64,000 nucleotides of DNA from Halopiger aswanensis (GCF_003610195.1 NZ_RAPO01000002.1:248001-312000); one strand, 5' to 3'; counted from the stretch's first letter, positions 16,712 to 26,571 are shown. Program-made: numbers and translations. The notes: a model not told the origin generated them from the sequence alone.

Positions 16712-16765
16712 GGAGGGCCCTACCGGCGACGCGGTCCCGAAGTTTCCGAAGTAGTAGGGCCCTCC
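16712..16765. repeat. 12-base perfect inverted repeat with 30-base spacer
   Basis: GGAGGGCCCTAC (16712-16723) is matched by GTAGGGCCCTCC (16754-16765). A second inverted pair, AACCGGT and ACCGGTT, follows (16773-16779 and 16789-16795). They lie between the lipoprotein-like remnant and the 3' end of tfb. They could be transcript ends, or terminal repeats of a decayed small element. Confidence 0.6.
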
Positions 16766-16856
16766 GTCCTGTAACCGGTTGCGCGAGACCGGTTGCTCCC
16801 GGTCCGGGGACGCGATAAAAAGAATCGACGGTGAGTGCGTCGGTGAGCGGACGGCG

Positions 16857-17819
16857 TTAGCCGTGGATGCCCATCGCTTCGATCTGTTCCTGGTACCGGT
16901 TCCGGATCGTCACTTCGGTCACCTGCGCGACGTCGGCGACTTCACGCTGGGTCTTCTTCTCGTTACAGAGCAGCGACGCGGCGTAGATCGCGGCGGCGGC
17001 GTATCCGGTCGGCGACTTGCCCGAGAGCAGCCCTTCCTCGGCCGTCTTCTCGATGATCTCGTTGGCCTTGGTCTGGACTTCCTCGGACAGTTCGAGTTCG
17101 GAACAGAAGCGCGGGACGTATTTCTTCGGGTCGACGGGTCGCATCTCGAGGCCGAGTTCCTGCGAGATGTATCGATACGTGCGACCGATCTCTTTGCGTT
17201 CGACGCGTGAGACTTCCGAAATTTCCTCTAAGCTGCGCGGGATGCCTTCCTTCCGACAGGCGGCGTAGAGCGCGGAGGTCGCGACGCCCTCGATCGATCG
17301 ACCCCGAATGAGGTCTTCCTTGAGCGCGCGACGATAGATGACCGACGCGACCTCGCGGACCGAACGCGGGACGCCGAGCGCCGAGGCCATCCGGTCGATC
17401 TCGCTTAACGCGAACTGCAGGTTGCGCTCGCCGGCGTCTTTCGTTCGGATGCGTTCCTGCCACTTGCGCAGCCGGTGCATCTGGCTGCGCTTCTTCGAGG
17501 AAATCGAGCGGCCGTAGGCGTCTTTGTCCTTCCAGTCGATCGTCGTCGTCAGCCCCTTGTCGTGCATCGTCTGTGTGGTCGGGGCACCGACGCGGGACTT
17601 CTCCTGTCGCTCCTGGTGGTTGAACGCCCGCCACTCAGGGCCCGGGTCGATCTTTTCTTCCTCCACGACGAGCCCACAGTCTTCACAGATGAGCTCACCC
17701 CGGTCGGAGTCCTTGACGAGATTATCCGATTCACACTCGGGACAGGCGCGTACCCCCTCCTGATCCTCGGTCTCGTCCGTCTCACGCGTTCGCTCCCGCT
17801 GGCGGGTGGACCGTGTCAT
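16857..17819 (-). CDS. tfb: Transcription initiation factor IIB (TFB)
   Basis: TFB bridges TBP on the TATA box and RNA polymerase and chooses the start site. The 320-residue protein has the N-terminal zinc ribbon with Cys26, Cys29, Cys45 and Cys48, and a B-reader/linker region ([20 protein letters not shown], then [13 protein letters not shown]). Two cyclin folds follow (about 115-215 and 216-310) with [17 protein letters not shown] and [18 protein letters not shown]-terminal HTH ends in [14 protein letters not shown]. Haloarchaea encode several TFBs with different promoter preferences; which paralog this is cannot be told here. Confidence 0.97.
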   Translation of the reverse strand: MTRSTRQRERTRETDETEDQEGVRACPECESDNLVKDSDRGELICEDCGLVVEEEKIDPGPEWRAFNHQERQEKSRVGAPTTQTMHDKGLTTTIDWKDKDAYGRSISSKKRSQMHRLRKWQERIRTKDAGERNLQFALSEIDRMASALGVPRSVREVASVIYRRALKEDLIRGRSIEGVATSALYAACRKEGIPRSLEEISEVSRVERKEIGRTYRYISQELGLEMRPVDPKKYVPRFCSELELSEEVQTKANEIIEKTAEEGLLSGKSPTGYAAAAIYAASLLCNEKKTQREVADVAQVTEVTIRNRYQEQIEAMGIHG

Positions 17820-17846
17820 CGCACTTTTATAGTAGTAGCACCATTG

Positions 17847-17854
17847 TATATAAA
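17847..17854 (-). promoter_or_regulatory. TATA box of tfb
   Basis: On the minus strand the sequence is TTTATATA, about 30 bases before the ATG at 17819. The surrounding 50 bases are strikingly AT-rich, as expected for a strong promoter. Confidence 0.65.
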
Positions 17855-17981
17855 CTCTTGGGAACCGTTTCAGCCGGTAAGGGGAAAATCGCCGAAATCG
17901 AACGGTAGGGGCTCTCGGGAGGGATATTTACCATCTGGAACCGGAAAGACTTTATCCGGAACCGGCGGATCACTGGGACGA

Positions 17982-18575
17982 ATGCCGGTCATCGAATGCG
18001 ACGTCGACGCCGCTCGAGACCGACTCGAGGCGGCCGGGGTGACGGTCGAACCGGGCAACACGGATCACGAGCGCTGGCGGGCGAGCCGCGGGTCGGCGAC
18101 GGCGGTCGCCTACGACGACAAGGTCGTCGTCCAGGGTGGCAATCCACAGGAGATCGAGGCGATTCTTCGCGAGGCGGGCGGTCGCGCGCACGTCTACTTC
18201 GACGGCGGGAGCCGCGGCAACCCCGGCCCCGCGGCGATCGGCTGGGTGATCGTCACCGGCGACGGCATCGTCGCCGAGGCGGGCGAACGAATCGGCCGCG
18301 CCACGAACAATCAGGCCGAGTACGAGGCCCTGATCGCGGCCCTCGAGGCGGCCCGCGACTACGGGTTCGACGAGGTGCACATTCGGGGCGACTCCGAACT
18401 CATCGTCAAGCAGGTCCGGGGCGAGTACGACACCAACAACCCCGAACTCCGCGAGAAGCGGGTGACCGTCCACGAACTGCTCTCGGCGTTCGACGAGTGG
18501 ACCTTAGAGCACGTCCCCCGCGAGGTCAACGACCGCGCGGACGGACTCGCGAACGAGGCGCTCGATCAGGGGTAA
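17982..18575 (+). CDS. rnhA: Ribonuclease HI
   Basis: The enzyme cuts the RNA strand of RNA-DNA hybrids. The 197-residue protein has a 67-residue N-terminal extension followed by the RNase H fold. Catalytic residues are visible: Asp74 (YFDGGSRGNPGP), Glu113 (NNQAEYEALIAAL), Asp137 (IRGDSELIVKQV) and Asp187 (NDRADGLANEAL). N-terminal extensions are known in halobacterial RNase HI. The frame is open far upstream, but MPVIECDVDAARD at 17982 starts the homologous part. The gene is divergent from tfb. Confidence 0.94.
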   Translation: MPVIECDVDAARDRLEAAGVTVEPGNTDHERWRASRGSATAVAYDDKVVVQGGNPQEIEAILREAGGRAHVYFDGGSRGNPGPAAIGWVIVTGDGIVAEAGERIGRATNNQAEYEALIAALEAARDYGFDEVHIRGDSELIVKQVRGEYDTNNPELREKRVTVHELLSAFDEWTLEHVPREVNDRADGLANEALDQG

Positions 18576-18701
18576 GGTCGTGTCTCGTGGCACGAACCTT
18601 CTAATGCGGGACTCGAGTATCGCTGGGATTCCCGCCGGCGCTCGCGGTCGACGCGCCGGCACTCGTCCGGATTTTTGTACCTCGCGTCCGAAATCGGCCA
18701 T

Positions 18702-19109
18702 ATGACTGCCGAGGATCGGTTCAAGCTGTTCGGCGTGTACCTCTCGCGGCCGGTCTACGAGGCCCTCGACGACTACGTCTACGAGGAAGCCGGCGTCGTC
18801 GATCTCAGTGACTACTTCGACGAGACTGCGTCATCGGTTCCGACGGGCGATCCGGGCGCCGAGGCGACCGACGAACTCGTCTCGGATCTGGTGGCGGAGT
18901 TTGCGACACTGTACGACGCGGCCGACTTCGAGGCTGCGACGGCCGTCGACCCGAACGGGTTCGTCCTCACGCATCTCGCCGCGAAACCGACCCGGGTCGC
19001 GGCCCTCCGCGAACGCTTCGAAGCGGCGACGACGATTCAGGAGACGGACCTCCGAACCGCCCACACCGCCATCCTGGCTGCGTTTCTGTCGGTCGACCCG
19101 CTCGAGTAG
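18702..19109 (+). CDS. Conserved-looking hypothetical protein
   Basis: The 135-residue protein starts MTAEDRFKLFGVYLSRPVYEALDDYVYEE. It is predicted mostly helical, acidic and soluble, with no membrane segment or signal. The upstream codons of the open frame (from 18675) are probably not translated. I do not recognise a family. It lies alone between rnhA and a small Cys-rich protein. Confidence 0.65.
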   Translation: MTAEDRFKLFGVYLSRPVYEALDDYVYEEAGVVDLSDYFDETASSVPTGDPGAEATDELVSDLVAEFATLYDAADFEAATAVDPNGFVLTHLAAKPTRVAALRERFEAATTIQETDLRTAHTAILAAFLSVDPLE

Positions 19110-19271
19110 TGAGCCGGCGGCTCGTGATCCGACCGGACAGAGTGGTCGCCTCGAGGCCACGCTCGTCACTGTAATTCGACACGTTCCGCAGCTCGGCCCT
19201 GCTACTGTCGATCGGGTCATTCCATCCGTCCAAAAATAGCTTCGCGGCGGGGCTGCCAAACGTCGCGCCGC

Positions 19272-19412
19272 CTACGCCTTCTGTAGGTCCCGAATGGTCA
19301 CCCAGTGGTCGCCGTATTCGGCTTCGTGCTCGCTCGCGTACCGGTTGGCTTCGGCCCAGTCCGAACACTCGCGGTCGAACTCGCAGCTGTCACAGCGGAG
19401 CTGGTACGCCAT
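19272..19412 (-). CDS. Small Cys-rich (zinc-finger-like) protein
   Basis: The 46-residue protein reads MAYQLRCDSCEFDRECSDW and ends HWVTIRDLQKA. CxxCxxxxxC plus later His residues suggest a bound metal. A CTTAAG box 27 bases upstream of the ATG at 19412 supports this start over the longer open frame from 19634. Similar tiny zinc proteins are frequent in haloarchaea; the function is unknown. Confidence 0.7.
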   Translation of the reverse strand: MAYQLRCDSCEFDRECSDWAEANRYASEHEAEYGDHWVTIRDLQKA

Positions 19413-19436
19413 GCACTGTGAGACCACGCGAACGTG

Positions 19437-19442
19437 CTTAAG
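19437..19442 (-). promoter_or_regulatory. TATA-like box of the small Cys-rich protein
   Basis: CTTAAG is centred about 28 bases before the start codon at 19412. Confidence 0.55.
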
Positions 19443-19607
19443 CGTTGAGTTGGCGGTTACAGCGGTGGCTGTGAATTCGTGCGAATCGCCTGCCAGACCG
19501 CTGTTGCGGGCCGATTCTGGCGGTCGATCGCAGTCGAATTCGGTCCGCCGATCGGTCTCGGACTCGAGGGGGTTCGAGAGAATTAACTCAGTTCCGTATT
19601 CTAGTAC

Positions 19608-19615
19608 CTTTACAT
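19608..19615 (+). promoter_or_regulatory. TATA-like box of the 36-residue protein at 19640
   Basis: CTTTACAT is centred about 28 bases before the ATG at 19640, giving a leaderless message. Confidence 0.45.
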
Positions 19616-19639
19616 GGGTGGCCGTTACAGACACTGGTG

Positions 19640-19750
19640 ATGCCCGAAGTCACGATCTCCGACAACCTGTACTCGAAACTCGAAGAGCAGTGCGACGATG
19701 CTATCGAAGACGCCGTGTGGGAGCTGCTGTACCAGTCGCGCCGCGAGTAA
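19640..19750 (+). CDS. Very small haloarchaeal protein, RHH-like
   Basis: The 36-residue product starts MPEVTISDNLYSKLEEQC and ends VWELLYQSRRE. The first strand (VTISDNLYSKLEE) is like the beta-strand and first helix of ribbon-helix-helix antitoxin-type proteins. The conserved-looking tail AVWELLY-x-RRE recurs in short haloarchaeal proteins I have seen (DUF7557-like, from memory). The correctly spaced TATA-like box supports expression. No toxin partner is adjacent. Confidence 0.6.
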   Translation: MPEVTISDNLYSKLEEQCDDAIEDAVWELLYQSRRE

Positions 19751-19848
19751 TCGATCGCTTGTTCTGCCCGCTGATCTCGTCTTGCGTTCACTTTCGGTAG
19801 CGTCGTGTCAGTAGCCAATGGCGGGCCAGACCGTTTCGACCGACTACC

Positions 19849-20655
19849 TTACGGTGCGTCGTACTGCACGCTCTCGATCGAATCGTAGTGGTGCCGGGTC
19901 GAACGGCAGCCGAGTTCACGCTCGAGGGACGCATCCGGCTCCGTTCGGAGTTCGACGGTTCGACCGTCGACGGTGGTGATCTCGACGCGCTTCTCCCGCT
20001 CGGTAGCGAACTCGATGCCCTCGTACTCGGTCTCGAGCCGAACCCCGTACTCGGCGAGCGCGAGTCCGCCCACCGTGGCGAGTACTAGCAGCCCCGCAAG
20101 AGGTCCGGTGGCGGCGAGCAACCACAGGAACGACACCGCCGCGAGCAGGCCGCCGCCGAGTCCACCCAGCACCAGCCGGTCTCGGTCGGATCCCAGATCG
20201 AAATCGAAACCGCGATCGCGCTCGAGTCGGCCGAGCGCCTCGCGGACGCGCACGTAGCGCCGACGAGCGAGTTCAGCTGCGCTGCCCCCGGCGACGGTTG
20301 CGACCGCGAGCCCGACCGTGGCCATGCCCTCCGCCGCGGGCAGTCGAAGCACGGTCAGGACGAGTGCGATGACGGCGATGACCGCGAGGATGGCGCCGAC
20401 CCCCGCGACGAGTCGGTCGTCGACGCCGCGAAAGGTGGGACTCGAGTGCAGGTGGCTCCGGATCGAGGTGATATACTCCTGTTTCACGTCGAGGAACTCG
20501 CCGTCCGCGGAACGGCCGAGCAGTCGCCGGTCCGTAACCCCGATCGTGACCTCCGCCCGCCCGGTTTCCTCGATCAGGGTCCCCTCGTAGACGGCGTTCA
20601 GCGATTCGGTACGGGTGAGATGGGCTCTGAGTGACCGTTCCGGCGGCGTCATCAC
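19849..20655 (-). CDS. Membrane protein with PH-like N- and C-terminal segments
   Basis: The 268-residue protein has a soluble start (about 12-75) with VYEGTLIEETGRAEVTIGVTDRRLL, similar to bacterial PH domains (VTxxRlL). Four hydrophobic helices follow, in two pairs (about 82-104, 110-128, 162-182, 184-202). A C-terminal beta-rich part (KRVEITTVDGRTVELR) follows. It probably sits in the membrane with both ends in the cytosol. The family and function are not recognised. Confidence 0.65.
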   Translation of the reverse strand: MMTPPERSLRAHLTRTESLNAVYEGTLIEETGRAEVTIGVTDRRLLGRSADGEFLDVKQEYITSIRSHLHSSPTFRGVDDRLVAGVGAILAVIAVIALVLTVLRLPAAEGMATVGLAVATVAGGSAAELARRRYVRVREALGRLERDRGFDFDLGSDRDRLVLGGLGGGLLAAVSFLWLLAATGPLAGLLVLATVGGLALAEYGVRLETEYEGIEFATEREKRVEITTVDGRTVELRTEPDASLERELGCRSTRHHYDSIESVQYDAP

Positions 20656-20823
20656 CTCGAGAGACGTCCTCTTGGCCCAATGTAAAGAGCCGCATTACCG
20701 TCGGTTTCGCGGTGTCTCACTTCGGCTGTGCCTGTCGTTATCTCGACTGCCTGGCTTCGAGTTGACCGTAAGGGAGGCGTATTCGGCGGGCTCGAGTAGT
20801 GTTCTTTGTAACGAGTAAGGGTA

Positions 20824-20889
20824 GGGCGGATTTGAACCACGGTCGTTTCGCTCACGCCGTTCGCTTCACTCCCTGATTCAAATCCTCCC
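20824..20889. repeat. Degenerate tRNA 3'-end copies beside tRNA-Val
   Basis: GGGCGGATTTGAACC at 20824-20838 is identical to 15 bases of the T-arm and acceptor side of tRNA-Val (20943-20957) in the same orientation. An inverted near-copy, GATTCAAATCCTCCC, is at 20875-20889. The sequence between does not fold as a tRNA. Such partial 3' ends are typical scars of tRNA-targeted integration, but no integrase is nearby. Confidence 0.6.
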
Positions 20890-20935
20890 AACATCACGAC
20901 GCTGCCGCTCGCGAATTTGCTCGCGGCAGAAGTAG

Positions 20936-21010
20936 TGGGTTGGGGCGGATTTGAACCGCCGGCTTCCTCCGTGTGAAGGAGGTATCATAACCGGACTAGA
21001 TCACCAACCC
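20936..21010 (-). tRNA. tRNA-Val (CAC anticodon)
   Basis: A complete cloverleaf folds on the minus strand. The acceptor is GGGTTGG/CCAACCC with discriminator A. The anticodon arm is CCTCC-TTCACAC-GGAGG (anticodon CAC, reading GUG), and the T-arm is GGCGG-TTCAAAT-CCGCC. There is no intron and no encoded CCA. It is transcribed from a CTTAAG box overlapping the end of the next gene. Confidence 0.95.
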
Positions 21011-21036
21011 GCAGGCTGACGTATCGGTGCGTGCGA

Positions 21037-21042
21037 CTTAAG
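21037..21042 (-). promoter_or_regulatory. TATA-like box of tRNA-Val
   Basis: CTTAAG is 27-32 bases before the tRNA 5' end and includes the TAA stop codon of the gene at 21038-21328. Confidence 0.6.
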
Positions 21043-21328
21043 GCTTCCTTTCGTCGGTCGCCGACGCCTCACCGCGGTACGCCGTCACCCGCTCTCGAGC
21101 GCTCCCGATCGCCTCGCGAGCTTGGCCTTCGACTTTCCGCTCGAGGCCCGCGACTTCCTCGCGAACCGTCTCGAGGCGATCCGGCTCTGATTCGGGCTCG
21201 GACCCCGAACGGCCGAGGCGGTCACGAACTCGGTTGCTGACGGGAGCGAGAGTTTCGGCGATGCCGAGGCGGGCGTGTTCGGCGGCGCGAGTGAGGTAGT
21301 ACCGGCTGTCGTGGAAGTGTTTGTTCAT
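21038..21328 (-). CDS. Hypothetical helical protein
   Basis: The 96-residue protein starts MNKHFHDSRYYLTRAAEHARLGIAE and continues as a charged, probably coiled-coil segment (about 49-85, DRLETVREEVAGLERKVEGQAREAIGS). The N-terminal HDSRYYLxRAxEH pattern looks conserved in haloarchaea. No function is known. It is transcribed towards tRNA-Val, whose promoter overlaps its stop codon. Confidence 0.7.
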   Translation of the reverse strand: MNKHFHDSRYYLTRAAEHARLGIAETLAPVSNRVRDRLGRSGSEPESEPDRLETVREEVAGLERKVEGQAREAIGSARERVTAYRGEASATDERKP

Positions 21329-21511
21329 CGTCGTTCACCATAGAAAGGCGCAGCGGGGATATAGTCCTTTCGTAGGCAACAGAAAACGGCCGGCCGATTC
21401 GCGAGGAGTCGTTTCGTCATCTAAAACCGTGAGATGGCGACCGATCGAGCGCGATTGGAGGACCTAAGCGAACGTGTTAGGGCCGTTAGTAGCACTTGTG
21501 AACGAACATTC

Positions 21512-21525
21512 ACTTATGAATAAGT
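21512..21525. repeat. Palindrome over the start of an HTH-10 gene
   Basis: ACTTAT-GA-ATAAGT is a perfect 6+2+6 inverted repeat that includes the ATG at 21516. It could be an operator or a leader hairpin. Confidence 0.45.
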
Positions 21526-22184
21526 ACATTAACCGATTAGGGGTGTTGGTCGCCGAGTTCGTCGTCGAGGCGGCGGTCCTCCAGCAGACGTTAAGCGCGT
21601 TTCCCGATGTCAGTCTCACGCACGAGGCGCAGTATCTGACCGCTGACGGAACGGTACGGCTGTTCTTCCGGATGGCCGGTGTCGACCCCGCTGCGTTCGA
21701 ATCGACGCTCGAGGCCGATCCGACGGTGACTAACGCTCGTCGCATCGACCGTACCGACTCCGCGACCCTCTACCGCGTCGATTTCACCGCCGAGGGGCGG
21801 GCCAAATCGACGTTTCCTCGCTGGGCGATCGACGACGTCGTCCTCCTCGAGGCGACCGGCACGACCGATGGCTGGCGAATCCGTATGCGCGTTCCCGATC
21901 GGGAAACCCTACTCGAGTACCGGGAGGCGTACGGCACGCGGGGCTGTTCGTTCGCGCTGCAGTCGCTCTCCCTCGATCAATCCGACGGCGACGGCCTCGA
22001 GTTGTACCTGTCGCCGTCGCAGCGCGACGCCCTCGTGTCGGCCTACGAACTGGGCTACTTCGAGATACCGCGCCGGATTTCACAGGAAGAGCTCGGCGCC
22101 GAACTCGGCATTAGCGCGCAGTCGGTCTCGGAGCGACTGCGGCGCGCCGTCTCGTCGCTGGTCGAGTCGCTGCTCGGCAGGTAG
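21516..22184 (+). CDS. HTH-10 family (bacterio-opsin activator-like) regulator
   Basis: The 222-residue protein begins MNKYINRLGVLVAEFVVE; GTG at 21474 or 21543 are alternatives. Residues 10-165 make the GAF-like module, and the last 50 the HTH_10 domain (SPSQRDALVSAYELGYFEIP, then QEELGAELGISAQSVSERLRRA). It is followed 63 bases later by a DUF7344-like gene, repeating the arrangement at 8566-9668. Sequence identity between the two HTH-10 proteins is only moderate, so they are not a recent duplication. Confidence 0.88.
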   Translation: MNKYINRLGVLVAEFVVEAAVLQQTLSAFPDVSLTHEAQYLTADGTVRLFFRMAGVDPAAFESTLEADPTVTNARRIDRTDSATLYRVDFTAEGRAKSTFPRWAIDDVVLLEATGTTDGWRIRMRVPDRETLLEYREAYGTRGCSFALQSLSLDQSDGDGLELYLSPSQRDALVSAYELGYFEIPRRISQEELGAELGISAQSVSERLRRAVSSLVESLLGR

Positions 22185-22247
22185 CACTTCAAAGCCTGAG
22201 TTACAAGGTCGATTACTCACGGTGGTAGCTGCTGGAAATTAAACCGG

Positions 22248-22556
22248 ATGTCCCGATCAACGCACCACGATTTGCTGTTCGAAGCGCTCGCTGACGGCCA
22301 CCGTCGACGACTGTGCGCGTATCTCGCCGACCGAGACGGGACGGTCGAACTTGCCGACGTCTGCGCGACGCTGTGCGAACGGTCGCAGTGCTCTCGTCGG
22401 ACGCTCGAGATCGAACTCCACCACGTTCATCTGCCGTTGCTCGCTGACGCGGGTATCATCGACTACGCACGGGGGGCAGACCGCATCGAACCGGCTGGAA
22501 ACCTTCCGGTTGCGAAGACGATTCTCGAGACGACCGCGGAAGCGACCTGCACGTAG
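22248..22556 (+). CDS. DUF7344-like winged-helix protein
   Basis: The 102-residue protein contains LFEALADGHRRRLCAYLADRDG, then RTLEIELHHVHLPLLADAGIIDYAR, the L-x-H-x-HLPxLxxxGxI signature also found at 9321 and 32532. The fold is probably an ArsR-like winged helix. It has four cysteines in the central part (CATLCERSQC plus one more), unlike the other two copies, which could bind metal or respond to redox. It lies directly after an HTH-10 gene. Confidence 0.75.
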   Translation: MSRSTHHDLLFEALADGHRRRLCAYLADRDGTVELADVCATLCERSQCSRRTLEIELHHVHLPLLADAGIIDYARGADRIEPAGNLPVAKTILETTAEATCT

Positions 22557-22579
22557 GCGCCGCTCGCTACCGTCGCCAG

Positions 22580-23113
22580 TCAGTACTCGGGTGCCTCTTC
22601 CGGCTCCCCGTCGCGCTTGTTGACGACGCGAGCGAACGTGAATAGGCCGTCCGAGAGCCGGTTGAGGTACTGGACGGCTTGTTCGTTGATCTCCTCAGCC
22701 GTCGCGAGGTCGACGGCTCGACGTTCGGCCCGCCGACAGACCGTCCGGGCGTGGTGGAGCCGCGCGCCGGAGTCGCTACCGGTCGGGAGTACGAAGGATG
22801 TCAGCGGCTCGAGTTCCTCGTCGTACTCGTCGATCCAGTCCTCGATGGTCTCGACGTGATCGGCCCGGACGGCGGGGTCGTCCTCGTCCGGGTCGGGATT
22901 CGCGAAGTCGGCCTGGACGACGTGGAGGTGATTCTGGACGGTCTGGAGTCGCTCGTCGACGTCGTCGTGGCCGGTCGGCCGAATCGTCCCGATGAGCGCG
23001 TTGAGTTCGTCGACGGTGCCGTAGGCCTCGATGCGCGGGCTCGACTTCGACACGCGAGTCATGTTGCGCAGGTCCGTCTTCCCGTCGTCGCCGCGACCGG
23101 TGTAGATCGACAT
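22580..23113 (-). CDS. Cob(I)alamin adenosyltransferase, PduO type
   Basis: The enzyme attaches the 5'-deoxyadenosyl group of ATP to cob(I)alamin, producing adenosylcobalamin. The 177-residue sequence starts MSIYTGRGDDGKTDL, the ATP-binding motif of the PduO family. It continues with IEAYGTVDELNALIG and, near the end, RAERRAVDLATAEEINEQAVQYLNRLSD. Length and motifs are typical. It converges with the DUF7344-like gene. Confidence 0.95.
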   Translation of the reverse strand: MSIYTGRGDDGKTDLRNMTRVSKSSPRIEAYGTVDELNALIGTIRPTGHDDVDERLQTVQNHLHVVQADFANPDPDEDDPAVRADHVETIEDWIDEYDEELEPLTSFVLPTGSDSGARLHHARTVCRRAERRAVDLATAEEINEQAVQYLNRLSDGLFTFARVVNKRDGEPEEAPEY

Positions 23114-23245
23114 ATCCGACTCGACGGCCGTCGATCACTTAATCCCTGTCGGGAACGGGGCCGAGAATCGCTCGTCGCTCCGAATGCTCTCGCACTCGAG
23201 GGCGCAATCAGTACGTTAAACACACTCGGAACACAACCCCCGCGT

Positions 23246-23419
23246 ATGACGATGGAACTCGACCACGACTGTCCCAACTGCGGGGAGGAGAAGACGTTCT
23301 ACCGCGCCGCGAGTACGACCCTGCACCTCGGGGAGAAGATCAAGTGGCACTGCCCGGACTGCGACTACGGGTTCGTCAAGATCGACGGCGCCGTCGACTC
23401 GAGCGCCGCCGAAGCGTAA
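23246..23419 (+). CDS. Small zinc-ribbon protein
   Basis: The 57-residue protein has two CxxC knuckles, CPNC at 9-12 and CPDC at 36-39. They are separated by a segment with EKTFYRAASTTLHLGEKIKWH. This is a classic four-cysteine zinc ribbon found as a stand-alone small protein in haloarchaea. No function is assigned. It is probably cytosolic. Confidence 0.8.
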   Translation: MTMELDHDCPNCGEEKTFYRAASTTLHLGEKIKWHCPDCDYGFVKIDGAVDSSAAEA

Positions 23420-23575
23420 GCTCGACGATCAGCCGAACCCTGTTTCGTCCCTTCTCTTTACCCGTCCCAGTTCCGTCTCCCGCTCGAGTCGAGCGTCCGG
23501 AGAATCGGGCTGAGAGTACCGAACGTCCGGAGAGCTAACCGCGACGCGACGAGCCGAAACCCGACGATAACGGCG

Positions 23576-25107
23576 CTACGACTCGTCCTCCTCGAGCGCC
23601 TGCCACGACAGCCGCGGGTTCCGGGCTGCGCTGGTCTGGTCGATCCGGCGTGCCGTCGTCCGTTCGGGTGCGTTCGCGAGCGTCTCCGAATCCTCGGCCG
23701 CGACCGCGTTGAACGCCGCCGCCAACCGGTCCAACGTATCCTTACTCTCGACTTCGGTCGGTTCGGTCATCAGCGCCTCGGGGACGATCTCGGGCCACTT
23801 GGTCGTCGGCGGGTGGACGCCGTAGTCGAGCATCCGTTTGGCCACGTCGGCCGCGTCCTGGTCGCCCGCACTGGCGACGAACTCGTGGTGGAACGGTTCG
23901 TAGGGGACGTCGTACTCGAGTCGACTCGCGAGGTAGTTCGCGTTGAGTACGGCTTTGGCGCTGGCGTCCGCCAGCCCCTCATCGCCCAGCCGCGCGATGT
24001 AGGCGAAGGCCTTGACGAGCACGAGCCAGTTGCCGTGGAAGCCGTGGACCTTGCCGATCGTGTGCTCGGGCTCGAACAGTTCGTACGTGGGTTCCCCGGA
24101 TTTCGTCCGCTGGTCGCCTTCGCGAACTCGCGGAGCGGGCAGGAACGGCGCCAACTCGTCGACGACGCCGACCGGGCCCGCACCGGGCCCGCCGCCGCCG
24201 TGGGGCGTCGCGAACGTCTTGTGGACGTTGTAGTGCATCACGTCGAAGCCCATGTCGCCCGGTCGCGCCCGCCCCAGGAGGGCGTTCAGGTTCGCCCCGT
24301 CGTAGTAGAGTAAGCCGCCGACGTCGTGGACCATCTCGGCGATTTCGTCTATATCGCGCTCGAACAGCCCTAGCGTGTTCGGATTCGTCAGCATTAGCGC
24401 CGCCGTGTTCTCCGAGAGGGCCGACTCGAGGGCCTCGAGGTCGACCCGGCCGTCCTCGTCGCTGGGCAGGGAAACGACGTCGTAGCCGCCCAGCGCGGCG
24501 CTGGCGAAGTTGGTCCCGTGGGCGCTCTCGGGGATGATGACCTCGTCGCGGTGGCCCTCGCCGTTGTGCTCGTGGTAGGCCGCGGCGACGCGGATGCCGA
24601 CGAACTCGCCGGCCGCGCCGGCGGGCGGCTGGAGCGTGACGGCGTCCATGCCGCCGATCCGGCCGAGGTAGTCCTGCAGCCGGTACATGACCTCGAGGGT
24701 GCCCTGGACGGATCGTTCGGAGCGGTCGGGGTGGACCGACGCCGGCGGCAGGGCGGCCACGTCCTCGGTGAACTTGGGGTTGTACTTCATCGTACACGAG
24801 CCGAGCGGATAGGGGCCGCTGTCGATCCCGTAGATCATCTGGGAGAGCCGCGTGTAGTGGCGAGCCAGTTCGGGTTCCGAGAGTTCGGGTAACTCGAGCG
24901 AGTCGCGGGTGAGGTCGTCGGGGAGCGGCGAGTCGACGGATTCGGCGTCGTCAGGGGCGATTCCGTCGCCACCGTCGCCGATGTCGACTCGAGTCAGGTC
25001 TTTCTCCGACAGCAACGGCTCGTACTGGCCGTCCTCGACGTAGCGGGCTTGATCGTATCGAACTTGCGCGTCGTCGTCTTCCATCGAGTCGCGTCCGCTA
25101 TCGTCCG

Positions 25108-25111
<4 letters not shown>
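23576..25111 (-). CDS. gcvPB: Glycine dehydrogenase (decarboxylating) subunit 2
   Basis: P-protein decarboxylates glycine with PLP and passes the aminomethyl group to lipoyl-H protein. This 511-residue C-terminal-half subunit carries the PLP lysine in [19 protein letters not shown] and the preceding [17 protein letters not shown]. The tail [21 protein letters not shown] is typical. Its ATG overlaps the last bases of gcvPA (ATGA), so the two subunits are translationally coupled. A 60-residue acidic N-terminal stretch is a usual haloarchaeal feature. Confidence 0.96.
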
Positions 25112-26454
<1,343 letters not shown>

Positions 26455-26558
26455 GCGTATCACCGATCCGCTCGTTGTGCGCCTGTCGCGTGACAGCCGG
26501 TCCCGAACACGATATCCAGTGATAACGCCTTGGGGATAATGAACGCACGCTTTTTCGC

Positions 26559-26571
26559 GGGGGTGTCCCCC
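26559..26571. repeat. Small hairpin in the gcvPA upstream region
   Basis: GGGGG-TGT-CCCCC forms a perfect 5-base stem about 105 bases before the gcvPA start. A second one, AGGCA-GT-TGCCT, lies just beyond it near 26582-26593. Their role, if any, is unknown. Confidence 0.4.
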
